64,000 bases of DNA from Desulfosporosinus nitroreducens (lineage in GTDB: Bacteria; Bacillota; Desulfitobacteriia; Desulfitobacteriales; Desulfitobacteriaceae): NCBI RefSeq assembly GCF_023897015.1, contig NZ_JAMHFY010000006.1, positions 1 to 64,000 of the forward strand. The letters are read 5' to 3'. Under the pieces are notes generated by a model. The model had not been told where the DNA came from, did not search any database, and saw only the letters and a program-made list of their open reading frames with translations. Position 1 is the first letter of the stretch; the number at the start of each line of letters is the position of its first letter. Below are positions 38,731-48,380 of this stretch, one piece after another. A program made the translations under genes and the position numbers.

Positions 38731-38896
38731 GATCCCTTCTCGCCATCACGGTACCTAGTGCCATCCATGGCGGTGCTCTTTCTTAACCATCCTTGGTTGA
38801 GTCTTGGCTGCAGGGACACTCAGGCCGTCTATGGCCAGCGATTAAGTGTAACTATGGCGACCGCCAACGCCTGTGGCTTGACGGAAACCAAGTTTA
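38731..38896 (+). repeat. Dispersed intergenic repeat, locus 3 (rpmH-rnpA)
   Basis: Plus-orientation copy: head ATCCCTTCTCGCCATCACGG, one 37-bp unit at 38770-38807 (stem TTAACC/GGTTGA, loop ATCCTT), CTGCAGGGACACTCAGGCC, GGCCAGCG, the AAGTGTAACTATGGCGACCG block and an imperfect end hairpin before CCAAGTTTA. It fills most of the gap between rpmH and rnpA; no gene is visible in that gap. Confidence 0.85.
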
Positions 38897-39000
38897 TCTG
38901 ATAAATAAATTTTCTGAGCTGTCATACTAGCTCGTAAAACGTTTAAACTAAGGCATAGTGAGTTAGAATATGATAGAAGGTATGTAAGCCTGGAGGAGTT

Positions 39001-39342
39001 ATGCTACAAAGAAAGTTTCGCTTGCGTCAAAAATCGGGCTTCAAATCAATTTTCGAACTCGGAAAAAATTACTCTGTAAAATATGTTGCAATATATGTTT
39101 TTTACAAAGGCCCTAATCGTTTTGGTTTTATTGCCTCTAAAAAGGTAGGGAATTCTGTTCAAAGAAATCGAGCAAAGAGACTTATGAGGGAAGTCATCCG
39201 GCTTCATCTGCAGGAAATCAGGAAAGATATACAAATTATTTGTATAGCAAGAGCAAGAATCAAAGGAGTTTCCTACTCTGAAGTCGAAAGCAATATGATG
39301 AATATTTTAAAAAAAGCCAATACCTTAATAAAAAGTGAGTAA
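39001..39342 (+). CDS. rnpA: Ribonuclease P protein component
   Basis: A 113-residue basic protein with the RNR motif ([13 protein letters not shown], about 59-71), which helps the RNase P RNA cleave 5' leaders from pre-tRNAs. GGAGG lies before the ATG. The stop overlaps or abuts the yidD start. Confidence 0.97.
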   Translation: MLQRKFRLRQKSGFKSIFELGKNYSVKYVAIYVFYKGPNRFGFIASKKVGNSVQRNRAKRLMREVIRLHLQEIRKDIQIICIARARIKGVSYSEVESNMMNILKKANTLIKSE

Positions 39343-39346
39343 ATTA

Positions 39347-39553
39347 ATGAGACGTATTTTAATTGGGATGATTCGTTTATACCAAGTTTTAATTTCTCCT
39401 CTAAAGGGACAAACTTGTCGCTTTTATCCAAGTTGTTCGGAATATTCTGCTCAGGCTCTATTAAAATACGGCCTAATTAAAGGAAGTTGGAAATCAATTA
39501 AACGGATATTAAAATGTCATCCGTTTCATCCAGGTGGGCACGACCCAGTTTAA
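39347..39553 (+). CDS. yidD: Membrane protein insertion efficiency factor YidD
   Basis: A 68-residue protein starting [19 protein letters not shown], with the family [15 protein letters not shown] signature near 25-39 and the ending [12 protein letters not shown]. An in-frame GTG at 39335 is an alternative start. It lies between rnpA and yidC as usual and is thought to assist insertase function. Confidence 0.95.
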   Translation: MRRILIGMIRLYQVLISPLKGQTCRFYPSCSEYSAQALLKYGLIKGSWKSIKRILKCHPFHPGGHDPV

Positions 39554-39564
39554 GGAGGGCTTCT

Positions 39565-40239
39565 GTGAGTACTATTGTTGAAGGAATGACTTATTTATTA
39601 AACATACTCTATAGTATGTCTGCTGCTATAGGTCTACCGTATTATGGTGTTGCGATTATACTTTTGACGATTTTAATTAAGACCTTGATTTTTCCGCTAA
39701 CTTATAAACAAATGGCTTCAATGCGAAAAACTGTGGATTTACAACCAAAAATTAAAGCACTTCAAGAAAAACATAAAAATAATAAAGAAAAGGCGAATGC
39801 AGCCGTTATGGAGCTGTATAAAGAACATCAAGTAAATCCTTTGGGCGGCTGTCTTCCTATTATCATTCAGTTGCCGATTTTTTGGGCTTTATACAGTACA
39901 TTGTTACATTTTCCTTATGACCCAACAAATCCTTCCGCTCATTTGTTTTTAGGCTTTGACTTAACAGTTGTATATGGGTTTGCTCTCTCATATCATATAA
40001 TTTTACCGATCTTTGCTGCAGCCACAACTTATCTGCAAACTAAATTAACGAGTCCAAATGCTACCACAGATCCTACCCAAAAAACAATGTTATATATCAT
40101 GCCAGTGTTTTTTGCTTACATTAGCGTTACAGTTCCAGCCGGGTTAGCTTTATATTGGGTAACGATGAACGTTGTATCGATTTTTCAACAACTTTATATT
40201 AATAGCAGGTTAGCTAATAAAACTAAAAAAGCAATATAG
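39565..40239 (+). CDS. yidC: Membrane protein insertase YidC (SpoIIIJ/Oxa1 type)
   Basis: A 224-residue insertase with about five membrane segments. It has NPLGGCLPIIIQLPIFWALYST near 88-109. The start at 39565 (GTG, AAGGAGG 6 nt upstream) leaves no lipoprotein signal, unlike Bacillus SpoIIIJ but common in Peptococcaceae. The positively charged Arg of the hydrophilic groove is not pinned down here. It is directly upstream of jag, as is usual. Confidence 0.95.
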   Translation: MSTIVEGMTYLLNILYSMSAAIGLPYYGVAIILLTILIKTLIFPLTYKQMASMRKTVDLQPKIKALQEKHKNNKEKANAAVMELYKEHQVNPLGGCLPIIIQLPIFWALYSTLLHFPYDPTNPSAHLFLGFDLTVVYGFALSYHIILPIFAAATTYLQTKLTSPNATTDPTQKTMLYIMPVFFAYISVTVPAGLALYWVTMNVVSIFQQLYINSRLANKTKKAI

Positions 40240-40268
40240 GAACGTGTAAGGCGTGAGGAGGATCGTTC

Positions 40269-40895
40269 ATGAGGATTGCAGAGAAAACTGGGAAAACAGT
40301 TGAAGAGGCTATTAATGCTGGAATTATGGAATTAGCGGTAGATCGTGATCGAGTAAAGGTAGAGGTACTGGAGGAACCTGCCAAGAAGGGTTTTTTCGGC
40401 CTCTTTGGAACGCGTCTGGCAAGGGTACGTGTTTCTTACGAGGAAAATCCAGGTATGTTGGCAGCAGATTTTATTAAGAAAGTCTGTCAAGCTATTAAAG
40501 TCAATGCAGATACCCAGGTAAGTAAAGATGGAGAACATTGGCATATTGATATTACTGGTCCAGAACTTGGGATTCTGATAGGACGGCGGGGAGATACACT
40601 GGATGCACTTCAATATTTAACGAATTTAGCAGTAGCTAAACAACTGTCTGAAAGAGTTCGAATTATTGTTGATGTAGAAGGATATAGGTTGAGACGTGAA
40701 GAAACGTTGGTTCGTCTTGCAAAGAGATTATCGGAAAAGGTAAAGAGGACAGGCACCAGAATAGTGTTAGAGCCGATGAACCCTCATGAACGGCGGATTA
40801 TACACACTTCTTTGCAGGAAGAAGCTAGAATTTCAACCTTTAGTGAGGGCGATGATCCAAATCGAAGGGTTGTCATATCACTTAAAAGAAGCTAA
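40269..40895 (+). CDS. jag: RNA-binding protein Jag (KhpB)
   Basis: A 208-residue protein with Jag_N (1-50, ending KKGFFGLFG), a KH domain (about 55-135, GILIGRRGDTLDALQYL) and an R3H domain (about 140-205, RRIIHTSLQE). KhpB proteins bind RNA and affect division in Gram-positives. Its stop codon lies within the following terminator hairpin. Confidence 0.95.
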   Translation: MRIAEKTGKTVEEAINAGIMELAVDRDRVKVEVLEEPAKKGFFGLFGTRLARVRVSYEENPGMLAADFIKKVCQAIKVNADTQVSKDGEHWHIDITGPELGILIGRRGDTLDALQYLTNLAVAKQLSERVRIIVDVEGYRLRREETLVRLAKRLSEKVKRTGTRIVLEPMNPHERRIIHTSLQEEARISTFSEGDDPNRRVVISLKRS

Positions 40896-40925
40896 GAGGG
40901 GTAAACCCCTCTTTTTTATTTTTAA
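40894..40925 (+). terminator. Terminator after jag
   Basis: An AAGAGGGG/CCCCTCTT hairpin with loop TAAA and a T-rich tail. It should close the rnpA-yidD-yidC-jag operon. Confidence 0.88.
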
Positions 40926-41045
40926 AAGGGTATGTGACATTACATGTCAGATAAGAATATAGGAGACTTACTTTAATTTAAGTTTTATTTGAGGTTAGAA
41001 ATCTGATAGATAATGGTTATATTTTTGAAAATGGAGATGAATGCT

Positions 41046-42410
41046 TTGGAAGATACAATCGTTGCAATGGCAACGGCCATGGGGGAAGCAAGTATTCATG
41101 TTTTAAGATTGAGCGGTTCTAAAGCAGGACATATTCTCGAAAAGTGTTTTACTCCTCAGAATAGAGAACGTTGGTCTCTCAATGAAAACTTTACCTTAAA
41201 TCTCGGTAAGTTTTATGATGGATACATGGTTCTCGATGAAGTTTTAATCGGCAGAATGTTGGCTCCTTCTTCTTATACCGGCGAAGATGTTTATGAAGTC
41301 AATTGCCATGGAGGTCCATTTGTGGCTCAAAGAATTTTGCAAGCATGCATTCGTCATGGCGCACGATTAGCTGAGCCCGGAGAATTTTCTAAACGAGCAT
41401 TTTTAAACGGCAAGCTTGACTTAGTTCAAGCAGAAGCAGTTATTGATCTAATCAGTTCCCGAACTGAAACATCTGCAAATCTAGCTTTATCTCAGTTAAA
41501 TGGTGGTCTTTCGGATCAAATTACTAATTTGAGGGAAGAAATTTTAGAAATTCTGGCTTTTATTGAAGCAGGTATTGATTTTCCAGAAGATGATGTAGAA
41601 ACCTTGGATAGAACAACTCTGGAATCTCTTATTAATAAAACTCTTAAGGATATATCTCTTCTATTAGCTGGTAGTAAAACTGGTAAAATACTAAGGGACG
41701 GCTTATTAACAGTTATTGTTGGTCAGCCGAATGTTGGTAAATCAAGTTTACTTAATGCACTGCTAAATGAGGATAGAGCTATAGTTACTGATATTCCTGG
41801 AACAACAAGAGATGAAATTAGGGAATCTGTCAGTGTGGGTGGGATTCTTCTTCAATTGGTGGATACCGCTGGCATTTGTGAGAGTAATGATTTCGTAGAA
41901 CGTCTGGGAATTGAAAGAGCCAGGAAGGCATTGACAACTGCAGACTTGATATTATTGGTGGTTCAGGCCAATCTTCCTCTTACAGAAGTAGAATATCAAA
42001 TACTAAGTACATACTCAGACAAAGTTATTGTTCTTTTAAATAAGATAGATTTACTACAAGAAGAACAGCAAGCTGTTTCAATTTATGAAAAAGGGCTGTG
42101 GATCCCTTTTTCTGTAAGGGAGCATAAAGGATTTTCTGAGTTAGAAGAAGCAATTAGAGATAGGGTTTATCAAGGAGAGACTGTTCTCTCAACAGATCCG
42201 TTACTCTCTAATGTGCGACAAATTTCCTCGTTAATGAATTGTGACAATGCCTTAAAACAGTCTATGGAGAGCTTGCAGCAGGGAATGCCCTGGGATATAC
42301 TTTCTATTGATATCCGACAAGCCTTACAATATGTCTCAGAAATAACGGGTCATAATGTTCAAGAATCTCTTCTCGAGGATATTTTCTCCCGATTTTGTAT
42401 AGGAAAGTAG
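41046..42410 (+). CDS. mnmE: tRNA uridine-5-carboxymethylaminomethyl modification GTPase
   Basis: A 454-residue GTPase that, with MnmG, modifies U34 of several tRNAs. G1 is GQPNVGKSSLLNALL near 224, followed by GTTRDEI and DTAG; the C-terminus is the canonical CIGK (Cys essential). I prefer the TTG at 41046 because GGAG lies 9 nt upstream and the product then starts like other MnmE proteins (MEDTIVAMAT); ATG codons at 41013, 41031 and 41037 are alternatives. Confidence 0.96.
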   Translation: MEDTIVAMATAMGEASIHVLRLSGSKAGHILEKCFTPQNRERWSLNENFTLNLGKFYDGYMVLDEVLIGRMLAPSSYTGEDVYEVNCHGGPFVAQRILQACIRHGARLAEPGEFSKRAFLNGKLDLVQAEAVIDLISSRTETSANLALSQLNGGLSDQITNLREEILEILAFIEAGIDFPEDDVETLDRTTLESLINKTLKDISLLLAGSKTGKILRDGLLTVIVGQPNVGKSSLLNALLNEDRAIVTDIPGTTRDEIRESVSVGGILLQLVDTAGICESNDFVERLGIERARKALTTADLILLVVQANLPLTEVEYQILSTYSDKVIVLLNKIDLLQEEQQAVSIYEKGLWIPFSVREHKGFSELEEAIRDRVYQGETVLSTDPLLSNVRQISSLMNCDNALKQSMESLQQGMPWDILSIDIRQALQYVSEITGHNVQESLLEDIFSRFCIGK

Positions 42411-42418
42411 GATTTGCT

Positions 42419-44320
42419 TTGGAATACTTTGCTGGAAAATACGACGTAATAGTTGTCGGAGCCGGACATGCTGGGTGTGAGGCTGCGCTTGCTGCCGCAC
42501 GAATTGGGTGTGAGACGCTCTTGCTGACATTAAATTTAGACACTGTTGCACATATGCCTTGTAATCCTTCTCTTGGGGGACCAGCCAAAGGTCATTTGGT
42601 TCGAGAAATAGACGCTTTAGGCGGCCAAATGGGAATTATCGCAGATGAGACGTCCTTACAGGTCAAAATGCTAAATACTGGCAAGGGACCGGCTGTTCAT
42701 GCGTTGAGAATACAATCTGATAAGCAGGCCTATCAAACTCATATGCGCAATTCTTTACTTTCTCAAGAAAAATTGACTGTTATTCAAGGGTTAGTTGAAC
42801 GACTTGTCGTAGAAAATGGTGCGGTGAACGGTGTAGTGACTCACACAGGAGCACGATTTGAATCAGGCAATGTTGTCTTAACAAGTGGTACCTATTTGCG
42901 TGGAAGAATTATCATTGGTGATTCTATGTATCAAGGCGGACCTAACGGTCAGATGCCTGCAATGTCACTGTCTGATTCGCTCAAAGAGTTTGGAGTTGAA
43001 TTAGGAAGATTTAAAACAGGAACACCGCCCCGAATACATCGTCAGTCTGTTGATTATTCTAAATTTCGTATACAACCGGGTGACGAGACTCCTTGGCGTT
43101 TTTCCTTTATGCCTACAGTTAGCACTTTTTGGCAAGGGGATACTTCTAAACAAGTGGCCTGTTGGCTGGGATATACAGCTAACAAAACCCATGACATTAT
43201 ACGTGATAACCTCTATCGTGCACCTTTATATTCAGGTAAAATTGAGGGCATAGGTCCTCGTTATTGCCCTTCAATTGAGGATAAAGTGGTACGTTTTGCA
43301 GAACGAGAAGCGCATCAAATATTCTTAGAACCTGAAGGATGGCAAAGCGATGAACTTTATGTTGCGGGCCTATCAACTAGTATGCCTGAAGAGGTACAAG
43401 TTAAAATATTACAAAGTATTTCTGGGTTAGAACATGTCCAAATGTTACGGCCTGGGTATGCAATTGAGTATGATTATGTTCTGCCTCACCAACTTTCTCT
43501 TAGCTTAGAAGTTCGCCAATTAAAAGGATTATTTACAGCTGGTCAGTTAAATGGAACTTCTGGGTATGAGGAGGCGGCTGCTCAAGGTTTAATGGCTGGA
43601 ATTAATGCCGCACTGCGTGCATTAAATAGGGATCCTTTTGTCATCCGTCGTTCAGATGGTTATGTAGGGGTTCTAGTGGATGATCTAGTTACAAAAGGGG
43701 TCAAAGAGCCTTATCGACTTTTAACATCTCGAGCTGAATACAGGCTTGTTCTCAGACAAGATAATGCTGATTTAAGGCTGACTGAAAAAGGCAGATCAGT
43801 TGGACTGGTCGATGAGGAACGTTGGCAACGGTTTAATAAAAAGAAGATTAACTTTGAGAGTATCAAAGTGCTTTTGAAATCTACCTTTTTCTCTCCTTTA
43901 AGTGAAGAACTTCAAAAAGTAATGATTGAGGCAAAATCTACTCCGACACGAGGAGGAATTAGTGCTCAAGATTTAATTCGAAGGCCGGAGATTTCTCTTA
44001 AACATTTAATTATGCTCCTTCCTGAGTTAGACAGCTATGATATGGAAGTGTTGGAAGAGGCCGAGATTGAAGCAAAGTATTCTGGTTATATTGAAAAACA
44101 ATGGGCTGATATCGAAAAGTTTTCCAAGTTAGAAGAGCGAATACTGCCCATAAACCTCAATTATGAAGAAATTCGAGGCTTATCTACGGAAGGAAGACAG
44201 AGACTTATGGAAGTAAATCCTTTAAATCTGGGACAAGCATCTCGTATTACTGGAGTAAGCCCTGCAGATATTTCCGTTTTACTTGTTTCCCTAGAACAGC
44301 GGCGCAGAAGGGAGAAGTAA
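42419..44320 (+). CDS. mnmG: tRNA uridine-5-carboxymethylaminomethyl modification protein MnmG
   Basis: A 633-residue FAD enzyme, partner of MnmE. The FAD-binding motif is VVGAGHAGCEAAL (about 11-23); NPSLGGPAKGHLVREIDALG lies near 46; the family signature SRAEYRLVLRQDNADLRL is near 438; a C-terminal helical domain follows. The TTG at 42419 has AGGAAAGTAGGA upstream and gives the usual N-terminus; a TTG at 42395 is an alternative. Confidence 0.97.
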   Translation: MEYFAGKYDVIVVGAGHAGCEAALAAARIGCETLLLTLNLDTVAHMPCNPSLGGPAKGHLVREIDALGGQMGIIADETSLQVKMLNTGKGPAVHALRIQSDKQAYQTHMRNSLLSQEKLTVIQGLVERLVVENGAVNGVVTHTGARFESGNVVLTSGTYLRGRIIIGDSMYQGGPNGQMPAMSLSDSLKEFGVELGRFKTGTPPRIHRQSVDYSKFRIQPGDETPWRFSFMPTVSTFWQGDTSKQVACWLGYTANKTHDIIRDNLYRAPLYSGKIEGIGPRYCPSIEDKVVRFAEREAHQIFLEPEGWQSDELYVAGLSTSMPEEVQVKILQSISGLEHVQMLRPGYAIEYDYVLPHQLSLSLEVRQLKGLFTAGQLNGTSGYEEAAAQGLMAGINAALRALNRDPFVIRRSDGYVGVLVDDLVTKGVKEPYRLLTSRAEYRLVLRQDNADLRLTEKGRSVGLVDEERWQRFNKKKINFESIKVLLKSTFFSPLSEELQKVMIEAKSTPTRGGISAQDLIRRPEISLKHLIMLLPELDSYDMEVLEEAEIEAKYSGYIEKQWADIEKFSKLEERILPINLNYEEIRGLSTEGRQRLMEVNPLNLGQASRITGVSPADISVLLVSLEQRRRREK

Positions 44321-44323
44321 TGG

Positions 44324-45043
44324 GTGTTCAATGAGTATGCGGCCCTGATTAAAGGGTTAACCTATAGGCACATCGGGTGTGAATTAACAGAGTTACAAGT
44401 CAATCAACTTTGCCAATTTGGTGATCTCTTGCTTGAGTGGAACCAGAGACTAAATTTAACGAGGATTACCGATCCTCAAGAAGTGATTTTAAAGCACTTT
44501 ATTGATTCGATGGTTCTTGCGAAATTCATTCAAGGCATTCATTTAGCAGACTTGGGTACTGGGGCAGGGTTTCCTGGCATTCCGTTAAAAATTTTGCGTC
44601 CAGAACTGAAAGTTGTACTAATAGATTCTTTAAAGAAGAGATTAGATTTTCTTGATGTTATTATTGAAAAGTTAGATTTGAAAGACATTAATACGATTCA
44701 TGCAAGGGCGGAAGATTTTGGAAGGGATATAAAATACAGGAAATATTTTGATACAGTTAGTTCGCGTGCTGTGGCACGTTTACCAATTCTATTAGAGTAT
44801 GCTCTTCCTGTCCTTAAAATTAAGGGTCGTTTTCTAGCTGCTAAAGGACTGCAGGCAGATCAAGAATTGGCAGAGTCAGGTAAGGCTTTAGAGATTCTAG
44901 GTGGCATGTCAGAGGGAATTGAACATTTTAATTTAGGAGGCAGTGCGGAACATCGAGCTGTTATATTAATCCGAAAGGTTGGACAAACCCCTTCACAATA
45001 CCCGCGTAAGGCAGGAACTCCTTCGAAAAGTCCTATTGTTTGA
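44324..45043 (+). CDS. rsmG: 16S rRNA (guanine-527-N7)-methyltransferase
   Basis: A 239-residue SAM-dependent methyltransferase with DLGTGAGFPGIPLKILRPE (about 76-94) as the SAM site. GTG start with AAGGGAG upstream, 3 bp after mnmG. The mnmE-mnmG-rsmG order is the standard one before parAB; the noc gene of Bacillus is not present here. Confidence 0.96.
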   Translation: MFNEYAALIKGLTYRHIGCELTELQVNQLCQFGDLLLEWNQRLNLTRITDPQEVILKHFIDSMVLAKFIQGIHLADLGTGAGFPGIPLKILRPELKVVLIDSLKKRLDFLDVIIEKLDLKDINTIHARAEDFGRDIKYRKYFDTVSSRAVARLPILLEYALPVLKIKGRFLAAKGLQADQELAESGKALEILGGMSEGIEHFNLGGSAEHRAVILIRKVGQTPSQYPRKAGTPSKSPIV

Positions 45044-45166
45044 TATTTTTAGTAATCGCCATTTACTTCCTTATATGTAATAGTCTTTTTATGATGGACA
45101 GTGAAGGAAAATGACGATAGAACGTCGAATTTATGAATATAGTACATTATTAGTGGAGTTATAGGG

Positions 45167-46627
45167 GTGGGCAATTTGGAAGAATCACAAAATCATGGGC
45201 TAGGTAGAAAGAATGATGATGCAGTTTCTGCAACTGATAGTGGCAGAAGAAATCGGGGTACTGCAAAGAGACCTAGGACAGGACTAAATTTCAAAAAGAG
45301 TAAGAAGTTTTATATTTCTTTAGGACTTATTCTTACAGTATTAGTTCTTGCTGCTCTCTCAGCTCTGCTTTATACTTGGGACCACCATCTCATAGCAGAA
45401 GGTGTCTCTATTTCAGATGTAAATGTTGGTAATATGTCACAGGACCAAGCAAAAGAGACAATGGAAAAAGAAATTGAACGTTTGATGGGACAAAATGTAA
45501 CACTGAAAGTTGATCATTATTCGCAAGATCTTAGATTTGAAGATTTAGGTCTTATAGTTTCTGCTGATTCAGCATTGAAGGAAGCCTACGAAATTAGCAG
45601 GAATGGTTCAATTGCGAACAAGTTGATCAATAAATTGTCTACTTCTAAAAAAGGAGTAAACTTAACTTTAAGTCAAGAGTGGGATAACGAAAAATTATTA
45701 CAAAAGCTTAATCAAAATTTGGAGTCATTTAATAAACCAGCTGCAGATGCTTCTGTTGAGATTTCTCCTCAAAATTCGATGATTATTAAAAAGGAGCAAG
45801 TTGGACGAGTTATTGATACTGAGGATTTAGTCTCTAAAATTAAAGATATTGACGTTTTTACTAAAGCTCCAGAAATCACTGTAAAATATAAAGAGCAACT
45901 TCCTCTCTTAACTGCGGCTCAATTAGAAGATCAAAAAATTACAGGTTTATTAGCGAGTTATACAACGCGTTTTGATCCAGCGCAAACCGCTAGATCGGGA
46001 AATGTCCGACTGGCGGCACTCGCGATGGATAAGAAAATAATCAAGCCAGGGGATACCTTATCTTTTAATAAGATTGTGGGCGAAAGAACTGTAGAAGCAG
46101 GTTATAAAGATGCCTATATAATCGTTAACGGTAAGTTTGTTCCTGGATTAGCGGGAGGAATATGTCAAGTTTCCAGCACTTTGTATAACACTGGATTACT
46201 TGCAAATTTAGCCGTAACTCAAAGAAGCAATCACGATTTGGCTATTTCTTATGTTCCACTCGGACAAGATGCTACGGTGGCTTATCCAGACTTAGACTTA
46301 AAATTTAACAACAACACAGGCGGATATTTGCTCGTACGCGCTAAAATGAGTAATAATGCTGTTACTATCGAATTGTACGGAAAAGTAATTCCTGGACAGG
46401 AAGTACTCATTTCGGATACGATTGAATCTGTTATTCCCTTTGTAGAACAACGTCTTGTTGATGAGACTCTTGCTCATGGCGAATCGATTATTAAACAGGA
46501 AGGTCAGCCTGGATATATTGTTAAATCTTTTCGTACAATTAAGATGAATGGACAAGTAATTAAAACTGAGACTCTTAAAGAGAGTCGATACTCACCTTTA
46601 CCAAAAATTATTGCTGTTGGATCATAA
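45167..46627 (+). CDS. VanW-family membrane-anchored protein with G5 domain
   Basis: A 486-residue protein. A polar N-terminus is followed by one membrane segment (about 46-68), a peptidoglycan-binding-4-like domain (about 80-200), a VanW domain (about 250-410; AGGICQVSSTLYN near 328) and a C-terminal G5 domain (about 425-480). The bulk is predicted to be outside the cell, acting at the wall; the biochemical role of VanW is unknown. GTG at 45167 is used (GGAG 8 nt upstream); TTG at 45176 is possible. Confidence 0.9.
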   Translation: MGNLEESQNHGLGRKNDDAVSATDSGRRNRGTAKRPRTGLNFKKSKKFYISLGLILTVLVLAALSALLYTWDHHLIAEGVSISDVNVGNMSQDQAKETMEKEIERLMGQNVTLKVDHYSQDLRFEDLGLIVSADSALKEAYEISRNGSIANKLINKLSTSKKGVNLTLSQEWDNEKLLQKLNQNLESFNKPAADASVEISPQNSMIIKKEQVGRVIDTEDLVSKIKDIDVFTKAPEITVKYKEQLPLLTAAQLEDQKITGLLASYTTRFDPAQTARSGNVRLAALAMDKKIIKPGDTLSFNKIVGERTVEAGYKDAYIIVNGKFVPGLAGGICQVSSTLYNTGLLANLAVTQRSNHDLAISYVPLGQDATVAYPDLDLKFNNNTGGYLLVRAKMSNNAVTIELYGKVIPGQEVLISDTIESVIPFVEQRLVDETLAHGESIIKQEGQPGYIVKSFRTIKMNGQVIKTETLKESRYSPLPKIIAVGS

Positions 46628-46656
46628 ATTAAATAATAATATTTTTTATATTTTTA

Positions 46657-46684
46657 AAAAAAGCGTTAAATACGCTTTTTTTAT
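46657..46684 (+). terminator. Terminator after the VanW gene
   Basis: An AAAGCGT/ACGCTTT hairpin with loop TAAAT followed by a T run. Confidence 0.85.
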
Positions 46685-46762
46685 TGGGGGGGGTTTGATA
46701 CTATCATAGAGTATAGTAATTATTATGGTTTTAGTAATGAGTGATGAAGGAAGTGTGGGCTA

Positions 46763-47527
46763 TTGATAACTAGGGTTGTCGCTATCGCTAATCAAAAAGG
46801 TGGTGTCGCTAAGACTACAACTGCGATAAATTTGAGTGCTTGTTTGTCTGAACTAGGAAAACGCGTTCTGCTTTTAGATTTGGATCCGCAGGGAAATGCT
46901 ACTAGTGGTATGGGAGTTGCCAAGAATAAGCTAACTCGTTGCATTTATGATGTTCTTATAAATGACGTCCCTCTGGATCAAGTCATTATGAAAACTGAAC
47001 AAAAGGGCTTAAAGGTTGTTCCTGCTCGAATCGAATTAGCAGGTGCAGAAATAGAACTAGTCACACAGAATTCACGTGAGTGTAAATTGAGAAATGCTAT
47101 CGAAATTATTAAGAATGAATATGATTTTATTCTTATTGATTGCCCACCGTCATTAGGGCTTCTTACCTTGAATGCTTTAACAGCAGCTACGGATGTTATT
47201 ATTCCTATCCAATGTGAATACTACGCACTTGAGGGGTTAACTCTCTTGATGAATACATTGGATAGAGTTCGCAAGCATCTTAACCCTAAATTAAATATTT
47301 TAGGTGCCCTTCTAACAATGTTTGATGCTCGTACTAATCTTTCTATTCAGGTCGTTGATGAAGTCAAAAAATATTTTCCGCAGAAGGTGTTCCGGAATAT
47401 TGTGCCGCGAAATGTTCGCCTTAGTGAAGCTCCCAGTCATGGAAAGGCAATTAATACTTACGATTCTCGTTCTAGAGGTGCAGAAGTATATCGTGATTTA
47501 GCGAAGGAGGTCTTAGAACGTGTCTAA
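46763..47527 (+). CDS. parA: Chromosome-partitioning ATPase ParA (Soj)
   Basis: A 254-residue deviant Walker ATPase: KGGVAKTTTAINLS (about 12-25) with the signature lysine, DLDPQGNATSG (about 40-50), LIDCPPSLG (about 123-131). In Bacillus Soj also regulates DnaA. The start is TTG with GAAGGAAG upstream. It overlaps parB by 8 bp. The residue in the P loop is Ala where Gly is more usual (GGVAKT rather than GGVGKT), a tolerated variant. Confidence 0.96.
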   Translation: MITRVVAIANQKGGVAKTTTAINLSACLSELGKRVLLLDLDPQGNATSGMGVAKNKLTRCIYDVLINDVPLDQVIMKTEQKGLKVVPARIELAGAEIELVTQNSRECKLRNAIEIIKNEYDFILIDCPPSLGLLTLNALTAATDVIIPIQCEYYALEGLTLLMNTLDRVRKHLNPKLNILGALLTMFDARTNLSIQVVDEVKKYFPQKVFRNIVPRNVRLSEAPSHGKAINTYDSRSRGAEVYRDLAKEVLERV

Positions 47528-48365
47528 AAAAGGACTAGGCCGTGGACTTCAAGCTTTACTTCCTGATGAAATAGGTGACGATCCAGGCATCAAGGAAATT
47601 CCTGTTACTATTATTGATCCTAATCCCGAACAACCGAGAACAGAATTTGAACCACAAGCGTTAAATGATCTGGCAGACTCGTTGCGACTCCATGGCCTTT
47701 TACAGCCAATTTTAGTAAGGCCGGCTGGAGAACGATATTTCGTTATTGCTGGTGAACGACGTTTAAGAGCCGCCAAAATTGCCGGTCTAACTGCAATTAA
47801 ATGTATAGTCCAAGTTTGCAGTGATCAAGAAATGGCTGAACGAGCCTTGATTGAAAATATTCAACGTGCAGATTTGTCTCCAGTGGAAGAAGGCTTAGCC
47901 TATGAAAGATTAATTAATGAATATGGATTAAGTCAAGAGCAAGTTGCACAGCGTGTGGGAAAAGCACGAACAACTGTGACTAATCTTTTACGTGTAATAC
48001 AGTTACCAGAGGCAGTTCTCGACTTACTTAGAAATAATTTGATTTCTTTAGGCCATGCTAAGGTATTACTTGGAGTCAAAGATACTTCATTACAGGTATT
48101 AACAGCACAAAAGGCCGCAAAAGAACAATTGTCTGTACGAGATACCGAAAATCTTATTAATAGGCTTACAGAAAGAGTAGAAAAGGATAAACCTGCTCCT
48201 GAACGGTATCCTTTACTTCATAATGTACAAGATAAATTAAGGACCAGTTTCCAGACCAAAGTTATTGTTAAAGGAGATTATAAACGCGGTCGTATTGAGG
48301 TGCAATATTTTTCCGAAGATGAGTTAAACCGACTTTTAGAATTATGGAACATCAAAATTGAGTAA
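47520..48365 (+). CDS. parB: Chromosome-partitioning protein ParB (Spo0J)
   Basis: A 281-residue parS-binding CTPase. The N-terminal CTP domain has the GERRLRAAKIAGL motif (about 78-90) and ENIQRADLSPVEEGLAYE (about 112-129). An HTH follows (LSQEQVAQRVGKARTTVTNLLRV region, about 140-162), and a C-terminal dimer domain (about 225-281). GTG start inside parA. Two parS sites lie about 400 and 470 bp downstream. Confidence 0.97.
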   Translation: MSKKGLGRGLQALLPDEIGDDPGIKEIPVTIIDPNPEQPRTEFEPQALNDLADSLRLHGLLQPILVRPAGERYFVIAGERRLRAAKIAGLTAIKCIVQVCSDQEMAERALIENIQRADLSPVEEGLAYERLINEYGLSQEQVAQRVGKARTTVTNLLRVIQLPEAVLDLLRNNLISLGHAKVLLGVKDTSLQVLTAQKAAKEQLSVRDTENLINRLTERVEKDKPAPERYPLLHNVQDKLRTSFQTKVIVKGDYKRGRIEVQYFSEDELNRLLELWNIKIE

Positions 48366-48380
48366 TTATACGTTGTAAGG